A DNA stretch of 64,000 nt from an uncultured Sphingomonadaceae bacterium (GCA_947495985.1 CANMBD010000001.1:868001-932000), one strand, 5' to 3'. Counted from the first letter of the stretch, positions 27,777-37,163 are shown. Notes: a model not told the origin generated them from the letters alone. Numbers and translations: made by a program.

Positions 27777-28253
27777 ATGATCAATAAAGGCGACAAAATA
27801 CCTGAGGTAAACCTTGTGAAAGCGACAGAAAACGGCCCTGAACAAGTCAGCTCCTCAGACTATTTTGCGGGCAAGAAAGTGGCTCTTTTCTCAGTCCCCG
27901 GTGCCTACACTCCGACCTGTTCGGCCAAGCATCTGCCCGGCTATGTTGAGAAGGCCCAAGAACTCAAAGCCAAAGGTGTTGATGAAATTGCCTGCACCGC
28001 GGTCAATGATGCTTTCGTTCTCGGCGCCTGGAACAAGGATGCTGGCTCTGAAGACGTCACCATGCTCGCTGATGGCAATGGTGATTTTGCAAAGGCCGTA
28101 GGTCTTGAGATGGATGGTTCCGGCTTTGGTCTGGGCACCCGTGGTCAACGCTTCTCCATGATCGTCAATGACGGTGTGGTTGAAGAACTGAATGTCGAAG
28201 CACCCGGTGATTTTAAGGTTAGCGCTGCCGACTATATGCTCGACCAGCTTTAA
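27777..28253 (+). CDS. Peroxiredoxin (Prx5/hybrid type)
   Basis: A 158-residue thiol peroxidase. The peroxidatic cysteine is Cys48 in VPGAYTPTCSAKHLPGY, the characteristic Prx5-type motif. The segment NDAFVLGAWNKD and the glycine-rich GLGTRGQRFSMIV are also family-typical. A second cysteine (IACTAVND) may be the resolving partner. It reduces peroxides in the cytoplasm using glutaredoxin or thioredoxin. AAGGAG lies 9 bases before the ATG. Convergent with the aldo/keto reductase gene over a shared hairpin. Confidence 0.93.
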   Translation: MINKGDKIPEVNLVKATENGPEQVSSSDYFAGKKVALFSVPGAYTPTCSAKHLPGYVEKAQELKAKGVDEIACTAVNDAFVLGAWNKDAGSEDVTMLADGNGDFAKAVGLEMDGSGFGLGTRGQRFSMIVNDGVVEELNVEAPGDFKVSAADYMLDQL

Positions 28254-28261
28254 ACGACATA

Positions 28262-28305
28262 ATGGCGAACGGCTTGCTTAACTTGTAAAGTCGTTCGCCA
28301 TCTTT
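28262..28305 (+). terminator. Hairpin terminator after the peroxiredoxin gene
   Basis: ATGGCGAACG (28262-28271) pairs with CGTTCGCCAT (28292-28301), with a small inner stem, followed by CTTTTCT. The stem overlaps the last codons of the convergent aldo/keto reductase gene. Confidence 0.5.
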
Positions 28306-29189
28306 TCTCTAAGCCGACCATCCGGAAGAGACTTGTGGAGTACTGCAATATTTTCCCGCATGTGGTCCACTCGGCTTGTCGCCGGAATAGTGACAGTGAC
28401 TGCGGGATGAGAGACAATGTATTGCAGCAGATACTGTGCCCAGCTTTTGCTGCCAATGTCTCTCGCATGATCAGGCAACCCCCTACCCCGCAATGAATCG
28501 AGCAACTGCCCTTCCTGGAACGGCCGATTTATTATCACGCCAATATTCCGATCTATCGCCAGTGGCAGCAGTCTTTCTTCTGCTCTACGGTCTGCGATAT
28601 TGTATGAAAACTGCACGAAATCGATCGGATGGTTTTTCATAATCTGTTCAAGAAGATCATAGTTGAAACCATCGTAGCTTGTCACGCCAACATAGCGCAA
28701 GTTACCGGCTTCCTTCATTGCAAACAGTGTTCGCAACTGGACTTTCCAATCCACTAGATTGTGTACTTGCAGAAGGTCGAACCTCGGTAGATTCCACCTG
28801 GAGCGGCTCTGCTCTATCTGGCGTCGCCCTTTAGTTAGTCCTCTAGTCCAGACCTTGTCGGCTGAAAACAAGTTACCGCCATTGTCGAGCTTTTGCAAAG
28901 CACTGCCAATGACGGCTTGGGAACTGCCATACATCGGAGATGAATCAATAACCTGGCCGCCACAATCGAAGAATAGCCGCAGAATATCGGGACGTGTTTC
29001 CAGAGCTGAAGGATCATCGCCAACATCAAATGTCCGCCAACTGCCCATGCCTATCACCGGAATTTTTTCTCCCGATGACGGAATGAGACGTGACAGAATT
29101 TTCTCGGAGCGCAGCGGCGTGTTGGATGTCAGAAACAGGGCAGAGGCCGTCAAGCCTGCAACAAAGCTTCTTCTATCCAATTGTGTCAC
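28278..29189 (-). CDS. Tat-exported aldo/keto reductase family protein
   Basis: A 303-residue protein. The N-terminus DRRSFVAGLTASALFLTS is a twin-arginine signal, so export of the folded protein to the periplasm is expected. The body is an aldo/keto reductase barrel: VIGMGSWRTFDVG, DSSPMYGSSQAVIG with the catalytic tyrosine, and FVQFSYNIADRRAEERLLPLA. Substrate unknown; Tat-exported members are a minority of the family. It starts 4 bp after the M2 peptidase stop and is probably cotranscribed with it. Confidence 0.83.
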   Translation of the reverse strand: MTQLDRRSFVAGLTASALFLTSNTPLRSEKILSRLIPSSGEKIPVIGMGSWRTFDVGDDPSALETRPDILRLFFDCGGQVIDSSPMYGSSQAVIGSALQKLDNGGNLFSADKVWTRGLTKGRRQIEQSRSRWNLPRFDLLQVHNLVDWKVQLRTLFAMKEAGNLRYVGVTSYDGFNYDLLEQIMKNHPIDFVQFSYNIADRRAEERLLPLAIDRNIGVIINRPFQEGQLLDSLRGRGLPDHARDIGSKSWAQYLLQYIVSHPAVTVTIPATSRVDHMRENIAVLHKSLPDGRLREKMANDFTS

Positions 29190-29193
29190 CAGC

Positions 29194-31032
29194 TCACCAT
29201 CCGCAAGATTTGCCTTTATTCTCTTCCTTCAACCAATCCATCAGCGGCGCAAAATAGCTGATCATTGCTGACCCATCCATTTCGCGCGTGCCGGTAAAGG
29301 CTTCCAGAGCATCTGGCCAAGGCTTGGATGCACCGAGTTCCAGCATCGCGTTCAGCTTCGCGCCGACTTCCTTGTTACCATAAAAAGAACAACGGTGCAG
29401 CGGCCCTTCCCAACCGGCGGCATCACAAGCCGCTTTGTAGAATTGGAACTGCAGGATGCGCGCCAGGAAATAGCGTGAATAGGGCGTATTGCCCGGGATA
29501 TGATATTTTGCGCCTGGGTCAAAAGCTTCGGCGGGCCGATCAACCGGCGGCGTGATACCTTGATATTGCAATTTCAGATCATGCCATGCCGGCGTATATT
29601 GCTCTGGCGTGATATCCCCGGAAAAAACTTGCCAGCGCCATTTGTCGACCAGCAAGCCAAAGGGCAGGAACGCCACTTTATCCATGGCCTGACGCAGCAG
29701 CAGGCCGACATCCTTATCTTCGCTTGGCACCTTGTCGGCATCCAGCAAACCGACCTGCACCATATATTCCGGCGTGATCGACAGCGCGATCATGTCACCA
29801 ATGGCTTCATGAAAACCATCATTGGCGCCGTCGAGATGCAAATAGCTCTGCTTGTTATAGGCACGCTGATAATAGTTGTGACCCAGTTCATGGTGGATGG
29901 TGACAAAATCATCGCCATTGACCTTAATGCACATCTTGATGCGGATATCGTCGACATTGTCGATATCCCAGGCGCTGGCATGACAAACGACCTCGCGGTC
30001 TGCCGGCTTGGTAAACTGTGACCGGGTGTAGAAGGTATCTGGCAGCGGATCAAAACCAAGGGAGGAGAAAAATTGCTCTCCGGCCTTGACCATCTTCATC
30101 GCATCATAGCCTTTGGAGGTCAGCAATTCAGTGGTATCAAAACCAATATCGCCTGCCCCTTCGGGCGCTACGATTTCATAGATGTTACCCCATTCCTGCG
30201 CCCACATATTGCCGAGCAAGTCCGCGCGGATCGGGCCCGTCTTGGCCTGAACAGCATCACCATATTTTTCGTTTAACTTGTCGCGCGTGTAGCAATGCAG
30301 TTCGTCGTAAAGCGGCTTCACCTGACTCCATAATTTGTCGGTCAATTTGGCAAAATCATCCGCCGGCATATCATATCCAGAGCGCCACATCGCACCGACA
30401 TCGGCAAAGCCCAGTTCCTTGGCGCCTTCATTGGCAATCTCAACCATGCGCGCATAATCATCCTTCATCGGCGCGCCGACATTGCTGTGCCAGCTTGCCC
30501 ACATTTCGGATAGCTCGTCCGGGTTACGGTTTGTGCCCATGGCCGCTTCGATGTCAGAGCCGTTAATCTCTTCGCCTTTCAGCATCCCTTTGCCTTTGCC
30601 ATAGGCAGAGTTCAATTTGGTGGCGATGGTGTTCAATTCCGTTGCTGCGCCCTCCGTGGTTGGCGCGGGAAGCACAATACCCCCGCGCAGCTTGTCGAGC
30701 TTGCGCGTGGTTACCGCATCAAGTCCCGCGACATTGTTGAATTTCGCTGCATCAATCGCGGCCTGCACCGACATGGTAGTTCCTTCAGCACCGACCTTCG
30801 CCGCCAAGGCATCGGTATCCTCTGTGATATAGGTTGCATTGATCCAGTAAATCCGACCTGCATTGACCGAAAAATCGAACATCTTCTTTTCGGTTTCTTC
30901 GACGAATTTCTTAGCATCTTCTGCCGAAGGATTGGCCTTGTCGGCCATTTCACCACTTTCATGATGTTTTGCGTGAACCGGCGCGCTGAGCGCTATGGCG
31001 GCAAGAGCGATGATCGAAGCGGCTGTTTTCAT
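29194..31032 (-). CDS. M2 family peptidase (ACE-like peptidyl-dipeptidase)
   Basis: A 612-residue exported zinc metallopeptidase. Residues 1-21 are a signal peptide (IIALAAIALSAPVHA). The catalytic zinc motif HHELGHNYYQ (HEXXH) lies near residue 380, followed by the glutamate ligand in GFHEAIGDMIALS, as in angiotensin-converting enzyme and its bacterial homologues. It would release C-terminal dipeptides from oligopeptides in the periplasm. Last but one gene of a minus-strand series that runs from the GFA proteins; 56 bp separate it from the upstream membrane protein gene. Confidence 0.93.
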   Translation of the reverse strand: MKTAASIIALAAIALSAPVHAKHHESGEMADKANPSAEDAKKFVEETEKKMFDFSVNAGRIYWINATYITEDTDALAAKVGAEGTTMSVQAAIDAAKFNNVAGLDAVTTRKLDKLRGGIVLPAPTTEGAATELNTIATKLNSAYGKGKGMLKGEEINGSDIEAAMGTNRNPDELSEMWASWHSNVGAPMKDDYARMVEIANEGAKELGFADVGAMWRSGYDMPADDFAKLTDKLWSQVKPLYDELHCYTRDKLNEKYGDAVQAKTGPIRADLLGNMWAQEWGNIYEIVAPEGAGDIGFDTTELLTSKGYDAMKMVKAGEQFFSSLGFDPLPDTFYTRSQFTKPADREVVCHASAWDIDNVDDIRIKMCIKVNGDDFVTIHHELGHNYYQRAYNKQSYLHLDGANDGFHEAIGDMIALSITPEYMVQVGLLDADKVPSEDKDVGLLLRQAMDKVAFLPFGLLVDKWRWQVFSGDITPEQYTPAWHDLKLQYQGITPPVDRPAEAFDPGAKYHIPGNTPYSRYFLARILQFQFYKAACDAAGWEGPLHRCSFYGNKEVGAKLNAMLELGASKPWPDALEAFTGTREMDGSAMISYFAPLMDWLKEENKGKSCGW

Positions 31033-31088
31033 GATGTATCCTCTGTGGCTTTTATTTTAGTATGAATTGAAACTTTATCCCGGGAGCG

Positions 31089-31616
31089 TCAAGCGCGTCT
31101 TTCTCGTCGGCGCCAGATCAGGGCAATGATCATGCCGACGGTCCCGATGATCCAGGTGGCAATTTTCGGCGGCCGTGCAAAAGCAGCGATGCCTGCCAGC
31201 GTGTCGCTACCTTGTTCCTGTAGCACTTGTGTAATCTGGCTGAGTGTCTCGACATAATCAAACAGGCCGAAGAGAAAATAGGTCAGCACCATGAACAGGC
31301 CGAGCTTCTTAAGTGAGGGAGACCGCGCCTCCTGCCATAACAGTCGTCCACCAATTATGCCGCCGATGGTGTAAAGGCCGATAAAAACAAGATCAGTGAT
31401 CATCGACCATTTGGCATAGTTCATCTGTCCCGCCGCTGCCCAGCTTTGCTGAATGGCATCTACCCGTTCGGCCGTCGCTGCGCTTTGGTGATCCAATATT
31501 CCTGTAGGGGCGACGTCGGTCATCAATGGACCAGCGGTAGCGACATTGAACAGAAAGACGGCCAGTCCGCCTAGCCAGAAAATCCAGAAATTGCGCCAGT
31601 TTAGATATTTCGGCAT
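31089..31616 (-). CDS. Four-helix integral membrane protein of unknown function
   Basis: A 175-residue protein with about four transmembrane segments (WIFWLGGLAVFLFNVA near 11-26; LVFIGLYTIGGIIGG near 75-90; LGLFMVLTYFLFGLFDYV near 105-122; WIIGTVGMIIALIW near 155-168) and a basic C-terminus. No motif was recognised. It is 15 bp after the alpha/beta hydrolase gene and on the same strand, so it probably belongs to that transcription unit. Confidence 0.75.
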   Translation of the reverse strand: MPKYLNWRNFWIFWLGGLAVFLFNVATAGPLMTDVAPTGILDHQSAATAERVDAIQQSWAAAGQMNYAKWSMITDLVFIGLYTIGGIIGGRLLWQEARSPSLKKLGLFMVLTYFLFGLFDYVETLSQITQVLQEQGSDTLAGIAAFARPPKIATWIIGTVGMIIALIWRRRERRA

Positions 31617-31631
31617 TGTCTATTCTCCCCT

Positions 31632-32390
31632 TTAATTTGCTGTGCTCAAAAACCGCAATATCTCCTGTGCCATTTCCGGCTTTGTGACGCTGCTCATATG
31701 CGTGCCTGGCACCGCAACATGATACCCATGGGGCAACAGCTCGGCCAAAGTTTCGGGGTCACCATTGTCGCGATCTTCCGAGCCGCAAAGCACCAATGTT
31801 GGTGTGGCGATTGTTTCTATGGCCGCGGGTAACATGTCAGAGAATGTTCTAAGCAGATGTGCGGCGGCTGCCGTGTCGATTTTCTGGCTTTTCATGAACT
31901 GGATCGCCATCCAGTGCGGATCACCGCGCTTTGCCGTATCGCGCAGCTCGATTGCTTTGAGAAAGAAGTCCTGTCGCTTGTCCCAGCCCGACAGCCCTTC
32001 GAGCCCCATGCCCGCCAGAATGGCTTTTCCCGGCGCAATGTTAGTAGTGAGGAGTTTCGCAGTAGTCCGGGCCCCCAACGAAAACCCGCCCAAATCATAG
32101 TCTGTCAGATCAAGATGTTCGATCAGCGCCAACGCATCCTCTATAAGCACATCACGCGGATAGGCATCGGCCTCATGCGGCGCAGCGCTTTGTCCATGAG
32201 CGCGCAGGTCGGGCATGATCACCCGGAAACCCGCCTCCGCCAAGGCTCCAGCATGACCGAACTTAATCCAGTTGGTCTCTGCATTGGAGAAAAGCCCGTG
32301 GAGCAGAATGACGGGCTTCCCTTGTCCTATTTCATGTATTTTCAGTTTTACACCGTCAAAGGAGGAGAAGTCCCAGCTCTTTAATTCCAC
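31632..32390 (-). CDS. Alpha/beta hydrolase
   Basis: A 252-residue hydrolase. Oxyanion region VILLHGLFSNAETNW, nucleophile Ser104 in the GFSLGARTT elbow (G-x-S-x-G), acid candidate in VLCGSEDRDNGDP and the catalytic His in VPGTHMSSV. No signal peptide, so cytoplasmic. Substrate unknown; the order is that of small esterases or dienelactone-like hydrolases. Its start codon touches the stop of the preceding GFA gene, indicating coupled translation. Confidence 0.86.
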   Translation of the reverse strand: MELKSWDFSSFDGVKLKIHEIGQGKPVILLHGLFSNAETNWIKFGHAGALAEAGFRVIMPDLRAHGQSAAPHEADAYPRDVLIEDALALIEHLDLTDYDLGGFSLGARTTAKLLTTNIAPGKAILAGMGLEGLSGWDKRQDFFLKAIELRDTAKRGDPHWMAIQFMKSQKIDTAAAAHLLRTFSDMLPAAIETIATPTLVLCGSEDRDNGDPETLAELLPHGYHVAVPGTHMSSVTKPEMAQEILRFLSTAN

Positions 32391-32836
32391 TATCCTTGCC
32401 CCAAATTATTGCGCCAGACGAGCACATCGTCCGGCTGTGTCTGATTCTGATCTGTTTCCGGGTCGAGCATGATGCCAGCCTGCTTTTTGGAAACCCACAA
32501 ATGGCCGACGGGTTCGATGTCTCCCGAGTGATCCAAAGTGCCGACCTTAAGCGTGATCGCCGAAGGTGGATTGCTCCCGCTATGCCACAGCCGCGTGCCG
32601 CAATCGCCGCAGAAATAGTTATATTTCCTATTTCCACTAAACGCAGTGGTTTCAAAAAATTTCGGCGAGCCGGTCACCGTCAAAGCATCATAAGTCAAGG
32701 GAATGGACATTGAAAAGGCGCTTGCGCTCTGCTTCTTGCACTCCCCGCAATGGCAGGCATAGGCGGGCGGTATGGAACCGCTGAGCCGATAGCGCACCGC
32801 ACCGCATTGGCAGCCTCCGCTATGCGTATCAGTCAT
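32390..32836 (-). CDS. GFA (glutathione-dependent formaldehyde-activating) family protein, copy 1
   Basis: A 148-residue zinc-binding protein of the GFA/CENP-V fold. Cysteine pattern: GGCQCGAVRY, CHCGECKK, CGDCGTRLW. The family includes formaldehyde-activating enzymes, but most members have no known reaction. Start ATG at 32836 overlaps the stop of the adjacent paralogue (ATGA); the frame remains open further upstream without matching the family. Second member of a tandem pair. Confidence 0.86.
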   Translation of the reverse strand: MTDTHSGGCQCGAVRYRLSGSIPPAYACHCGECKKQSASAFSMSIPLTYDALTVTGSPKFFETTAFSGNRKYNYFCGDCGTRLWHSGSNPPSAITLKVGTLDHSGDIEPVGHLWVSKKQAGIMLDPETDQNQTQPDDVLVWRNNLGQG

Positions 32837-33282
32837 TCGGGACCGACATATTGCAGCCACTCTTCGCTGGACTGCGGCTGGGTTTCGAGAGTTGGAGCGC
32901 CTTCGGGAATAGTGATCCACGGCTGTTTGCTCGAAACCCAAAAATGCGCAGCGGGGCTCACATTCTTGCTATTATCGAGAGTGCCGACGCGGATACTCGC
33001 CAGACCCGGTCTTTTGTCGTGGGCTGCATAAATGCGGCTCATGCATTTCGCGCAGCCTGTTATGGTGCTGATCGCACCACTGGGCTGCAGGAACGTCCCT
33101 TCATTTAACTCACCTTCGATGGTCAGATCTTTTGCCATGATCCCCATGTGCAGACTGAAGGCACTTCCGGTTCGCCGCTGACAATCCGTGCAGTGGCAGG
33201 CATAGGGACGCATCCTGAAACCGGGCTTGAGTTCATAACGGACAGCTCCGCACAAGCAACCACCGGTTAATGTCCCTTCCAT
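32833..33282 (-). CDS. GFA family protein, copy 2
   Basis: A 149-residue paralogue of the following gene with the same zinc cysteine layout: GGCLCGAVRYEL, CHCTDCQRRTGSAFS and CAKCMSRIY. Both copies end with a similar H-F/L-WVS-K-Q segment. ATG at 33282 is chosen because GAGGAG lies upstream with suitable spacing; a TTG at 33312 is also in frame. It is the first gene of the coupled series GFA-GFA-alpha/beta hydrolase-membrane protein. Confidence 0.86.
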   Translation of the reverse strand: MEGTLTGGCLCGAVRYELKPGFRMRPYACHCTDCQRRTGSAFSLHMGIMAKDLTIEGELNEGTFLQPSGAISTITGCAKCMSRIYAAHDKRPGLASIRVGTLDNSKNVSPAAHFWVSSKQPWITIPEGAPTLETQPQSSEEWLQYVGPE

Positions 33283-33401
33283 TGCTCGACTCTCCTCTTT
33301 CTTGCCCACCAAGTTACGCCTTTGGACCCGAGTAAAAGCCCAGAGTCAATTTGCCATTGGTTCAAGCTGTGCGTCTTTGGTGACGTAGGAACGCGCAAAT
33401 A

Positions 33402-34049
33402 TCAGCGCTCGGCCAATCCCTTTTGTTTCATCCGCCAGACCGCCAGTTCGATCCGATCCTGCCCGAAAAAGGGTTCTCCGTCGAACACCAAGGTAGGCAC
33501 GCCCCAGTGACCGGCGGCTTCCAGAGCGTTCTGATTGTCCGCGATTTCCGCATCCAGTTCTTCCGCGGTAGCCTCGGCTTCAGCTTTTAATTCCGCGAGA
33601 TCCAGTCCTGCCCGAGTGGCCGCTTGCTCCAGATGCTCACCCCCATTCCAGCCCTGCACGCCGCCCCAGATAAGCCGCGATACTTCATCGGCAAACTCCA
33701 GACCCTTGCCGCGGCGGGAAGCCGCCTGCCCCATCCGTGTGAGCAGAAAGATGTGCGGCTGATCATCAGATATTTTGCGCGTGGCAATATCCTGAACAAT
33801 CGGATCAGGATTGGGCGGCGCCATCGGAATATCGATAAACTGCGCCACCCGGAAGATGTCCTTGAATACGTAACCAAGCCAATTGGGGTGGTTTTTCGCA
33901 AAGAAATCCGGCTCCCGGATCGCCAGCGGATAAACAAAGCGCTGGTTGATCGAGAGATCATATTCCTGCGTTAGCGCCACATAACGGCGGGTGGAGAGAT
34001 AGCTATAGGGCGATCGGAATGACCAATAAACGTCAGCATGTAATGTCAT
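33402..34049 (-). CDS. DsbA-fold 2-hydroxychromene-2-carboxylate isomerase family protein
   Basis: A 215-residue protein of the kappa-class glutathione transferase/HCCA isomerase family. The N-terminal VYWSFRSPYSYLSTRRY holds the serine that replaces the DsbA cysteine, and the C-terminal WGVPTLVFDGEPFFGQDRIE is the conserved cis-proline and substrate region. Members isomerise chromenes in naphthalene breakdown or conjugate glutathione; no aromatic degradation genes are nearby, so the substrate is open. Single gene, 119 bp before the GFA series on the same strand. Confidence 0.86.
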   Translation of the reverse strand: MTLHADVYWSFRSPYSYLSTRRYVALTQEYDLSINQRFVYPLAIREPDFFAKNHPNWLGYVFKDIFRVAQFIDIPMAPPNPDPIVQDIATRKISDDQPHIFLLTRMGQAASRRGKGLEFADEVSRLIWGGVQGWNGGEHLEQAATRAGLDLAELKAEAEATAEELDAEIADNQNALEAAGHWGVPTLVFDGEPFFGQDRIELAVWRMKQKGLAER

Positions 34050-34118
34050 GCCGCTTCACTGCACCGAGATGGATTGTAAAGGCAAGTTCCAATGCTCGCC
34101 TTGGTGTGAACGCGAGCG

Positions 34119-35414
34119 TCAGGGGATAGGCTGATTGTCGGAAGACGAGGGCTGCAAAGGTTCTGGAAGTGGCAAATTGGACAGGTCAAGCCAGTCAGTT
34201 GCAGATTGGTTACCTGCGACATTGCCATAATAGCTATCAAGCGCGGCAAAGGGTATCCCAAAGGGTTTGCCCCAACCACTGTTCCACATCGCAGCCACTC
34301 CGGTGCGGGCGGCAGGATCAAATATGATTGTCGCGCGATATCCATCCACTGCACCACTATGTCCGATCAATCGCCGACCCTTATAGGTAAAGTTGCGCCA
34401 ACCCAAACCGTAGGACGGCTCAGTAAGTGCACGGGACAAATCGCCGCCATATACCCGCCCGGTTCTGACCTGAGGTGAATGAGCAAGTTCTAGCGCCTTG
34501 TCAGACAGAACATCCTCATTTGCGCCCAACTGCGCGCGAAGCCAGCGCGCCATATCCACAATATTGCTGTTAACACCAGCCGCTGCCGGAAGACGCCAAT
34601 ATGATTCCACCAGGGTCCGCACTTCATCGCCGCGATGCGGTCGCGCCCAGCTATCAGCGCCGGTTAGACCAATCATACCGAACTGCGCGCTCTCCATACC
34701 AAGCGGTTCAAACAATTGCGTCTGCGCAGCGTCGGCATATATGTTACCCGCCGCCTGCCCCAAAATTTCGCTGGCGGTATCAAATGCAATATTCTGATAG
34801 CTATGGCAGGTACCGGGCATGCATTGTAACGGCGCGGTTCCCAGCCTTGTACGGAGCAGACCCGGGCTTTCGCCATCCTCGAGTTTGCGGTCATATGCAT
34901 TTTTGGTGAGTCCCGTCTGGTGCGACATAAGCTGTGCCAGCGTGATCCGTGAGATGGCTTCTCCGGGAAGCATGAGCGACGTCTGCCAGCGGTTTAGCGT
35001 TGCGTCGAGATCAAGCTCTCCTTCTTCTGATAATTTGGCCGCGAATGAACCCGCCACTCCTTTTGATAACGAGGCCCATCGGAAAACGGTCTGTGGTGTT
35101 ACCTGCTCGCCGCTACGTTTATCCGTTACGCCATAGGTTTGTACAAAGCGAAGCTCACCAGCCTCGACAATAGCAACGGCAAGCCCTGCCATTTCAGGAC
35201 GTGCCGCGAGCGCCGCAATGCGTCGATCAAGGTTGAGATAATCAATCTTCCCCTGCCAGTCATCGGGGTTCGTTGGCAATCGATCCTGAGACGCTGCTTG
35301 GGCCGTTTCAGTAAGCGGAAGTGGGATATTTTCTTGAACGAAGGCGCGATAGCCGTACCAGCTGACTAGCAATATGGCCGCAAGTCCGAACAGCGGTGCC
35401 AGATATCTTCCCAT
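34119..35414 (-). CDS. Serine hydrolase, beta-lactamase / penicillin-binding-protein-like family
   Basis: A 431-residue protein anchored by an N-terminal hydrophobic segment (LAPLFGLAAILLVSWYGY, 5-22), with the catalytic part in the periplasm. The SxxK motif is S115-L-S-K118 in FRWASLSKGVAGS and the YxN motif is Y206-Q-N208. A third HSG motif appears in GHSGAVDGYRATI. This is the class C beta-lactamase/EstB/D-aminopeptidase group; it need not act on antibiotics. Stand-alone gene; 249 bp separate it from asd. Confidence 0.87.
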   Translation of the reverse strand: MGRYLAPLFGLAAILLVSWYGYRAFVQENIPLPLTETAQAASQDRLPTNPDDWQGKIDYLNLDRRIAALAARPEMAGLAVAIVEAGELRFVQTYGVTDKRSGEQVTPQTVFRWASLSKGVAGSFAAKLSEEGELDLDATLNRWQTSLMLPGEAISRITLAQLMSHQTGLTKNAYDRKLEDGESPGLLRTRLGTAPLQCMPGTCHSYQNIAFDTASEILGQAAGNIYADAAQTQLFEPLGMESAQFGMIGLTGADSWARPHRGDEVRTLVESYWRLPAAAGVNSNIVDMARWLRAQLGANEDVLSDKALELAHSPQVRTGRVYGGDLSRALTEPSYGLGWRNFTYKGRRLIGHSGAVDGYRATIIFDPAARTGVAAMWNSGWGKPFGIPFAALDSYYGNVAGNQSATDWLDLSNLPLPEPLQPSSSDNQPIP

Positions 35415-35663
35415 TGAACTGTCCCAAGTTGGTGATCCAGCCTTTAAATCAGAACCTGGCGGTTAGTGCTCGGTATCTAAACTGGCTGATTGGCAGCGTA
35501 GAACAATCCAGATGCGTAAAACAAGAATGTTTCTGCTCTGGTTTGTTGAGCAAGCAGATTGACCTCAAGCAGCTTCAACTTGAAAGAGGCTCAGACACAT
35601 TTCGAAAGGCACGCCAACGTCCGCCTTCGGGGAAAGCTGGTGCAAAACAAACTGCTGGGCGAT

Positions 35664-36689
35664 TTACCCCTTTTGCAAATGCTTACGCCCCAATAGCTCC
35701 GCAATCTGTACTGCATTGAGTGCAGCACCCTTGCGCAGGTTATCGGACACACACCAGATGATCAGGCCGTTGTCCACAGTCGGGTCTTCGCGGACGCGGC
35801 TGATATAGGTGGCGCTGTCGCCTACGCATTCAACCGGCGTTGTGTATCCTTCGTCCTCGCGCTTATCGACGAGCATGATACCGGGTGCCTCGCGGAGAAT
35901 TTCCTGGGCCTTTTTGGCAGAGATCTCATTCTCAAACTCGATATGGATCGCTTCACTGTGGCCAACAAAGACTGGCACGCGGACGCAAGTGGCGGTCAGC
36001 TTGATCTTGGGATCGAGGATTTTCTTGGTCTCGACCACCATTTTCCACTCTTCTTTGGTTGAACCATCGTCGAGGAAGACGTCTATATGCGGGATCACGT
36101 TAAACGCGATTTGCTTGGTGAAGACCTGGTTCTCTTTCGGATCACCAACGAAAATCGCGCGGGATTGTTCGAACAGTTCGTCCATTCCGCCTTTGCCGGC
36201 ACCGGATACGGATTGATAGGTGGATACAACTACACGCTTGATCTTGGCGGCGTCATGAAGCGGTTTGAGCGCTACAACCATCTGTGCCGTCGAGCAATTG
36301 GGGTTCGCGATGATATTGCGCGCCTTATAACCTTCAATCGCATCCGGGTTCACTTCGGGCACGATCAGCGGCACATCTGGGTCCATGCGGTAGAGCGAGC
36401 TGTTGTCAATGACGACACAACCGGCAGCAGCTGCCTTGGGTGCATATTCCTTGGTCGGACCGGAACCAGCGGCGAATAGCGCCATATCCCATCCGGAAAA
36501 GTCGAAATGCTCGATATTCTGAACCTTGAGCATCTTGCCGGTGTCACCAATTTCAATCTCGGTGCCCTGCGACCGTGAGGATGCCACGGCGGCGAGCTCA
36601 TCAATCGGAAATTCGCGCTCGGCGAGGATGGTCAGCATTTCGCGCCCGACATTTCCGGTCGCACCAACAACTGCAACTTTGTAACCCAT
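35664..36689 (-). CDS. asd: Aspartate-semialdehyde dehydrogenase
   Basis: A 341-residue enzyme that reduces aspartyl phosphate to aspartate semialdehyde for lysine, methionine, threonine and diaminopimelate synthesis. NADP-binding VAVVGATGNVGREML at the N-terminus, catalytic Cys132 in ANPNCSTAQMV, and the substrate segment VSTYQSVSGAGKGGMDEL. Full length. Its product also feeds the carboxyspermidine dehydrogenase at 6.2 kb and DapF at 42.7 kb. The 249-bp gap downstream (35415-35663) shows no convincing gene. Confidence 0.95.
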   Translation of the reverse strand: MGYKVAVVGATGNVGREMLTILAEREFPIDELAAVASSRSQGTEIEIGDTGKMLKVQNIEHFDFSGWDMALFAAGSGPTKEYAPKAAAAGCVVIDNSSLYRMDPDVPLIVPEVNPDAIEGYKARNIIANPNCSTAQMVVALKPLHDAAKIKRVVVSTYQSVSGAGKGGMDELFEQSRAIFVGDPKENQVFTKQIAFNVIPHIDVFLDDGSTKEEWKMVVETKKILDPKIKLTATCVRVPVFVGHSEAIHIEFENEISAKKAQEILREAPGIMLVDKREDEGYTTPVECVGDSATYISRVREDPTVDNGLIIWCVSDNLRKGAALNAVQIAELLGRKHLQKG

Positions 36690-36713
36690 GAAACTTTTCC
36701 TGTGCTGAATATG

Positions 36714-36749
36714 AAAACAGCCGGTTTTCCTTTTGGGGAGAACCGGCTG
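36714..36749 (-). terminator. Rho-independent terminator of the rpsP-rplS operon
   Basis: On the minus strand CAGCCGGTT pairs with AACCGGCTG (36718-36749) followed by TTTTC. It ends the ribosomal operon between rplS and asd. Confidence 0.75.
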
Positions 36750-36773
36750 CCTGAATTTGTTATGAAGCTTTCT

Positions 36774-37163
36774 TTACTTTGCTTCAGCGCCTTTGGCTGG
36801 CTGGTTCACGCGGCGTTCCGCAATACGGGCTCGTTTACCTGTACGGCCGCGCAGATAGTAAAGTTTCGCACGACGAACGACGCCGCGGCGGACCACTGTG
36901 ATCGATTCGATATTAGGCGAGTAAAGCGGGAACACACGCTCGACACCTTCGCCGAAAGAAATCTTTCTTACGGTGAAGCTGGAGCCCATGCCGCGGCTGG
37001 TCCGTGCAATGCACACACCTTCAAAATTCTGGGTACGAACGCGTTCGCCTTCAACGACGCGAACACCAATGCGCAGCGTGTCGCCCGCGCGAAATTCCGG
37101 TATTTCTTTAGAGGCTGCGAATGCTTCTACAGCTTCTTTCTCAAGTGTCTGGATCAGGTTCAT
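36774..37163 (-). CDS. rplS: 50S ribosomal protein L19
   Basis: A 129-residue ribosomal protein starting [15 protein letters not shown], with [45 protein letters not shown] and [13 protein letters not shown] all matching L19. The short C-terminal extension ([13 protein letters not shown]) is usual for alphaproteobacteria. The ATG at 37163 overlaps the trmD stop (ATGA). The frame is open to 37286 but that part lies within trmD and has no L19 similarity. Confidence 0.96.
   Translation of the reverse strand: MNLIQTLEKEAVEAFAASKEIPEFRAGDTLRIGVRVVEGERVRTQNFEGVCIARTSRGMGSSFTVRKISFGEGVERVFPLYSPNIESITVVRRGVVRRAKLYYLRGRTGKRARIAERRVNQPAKGAEAK

Noticed and set aside
35415..35663. Possible gene in the gap between the serine hydrolase and asd
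   Set aside because: The only longer frame (plus strand, 35396-35719) runs into the asd coding end and has no ribosome binding site or recognisable features; I see nothing else in the gap.
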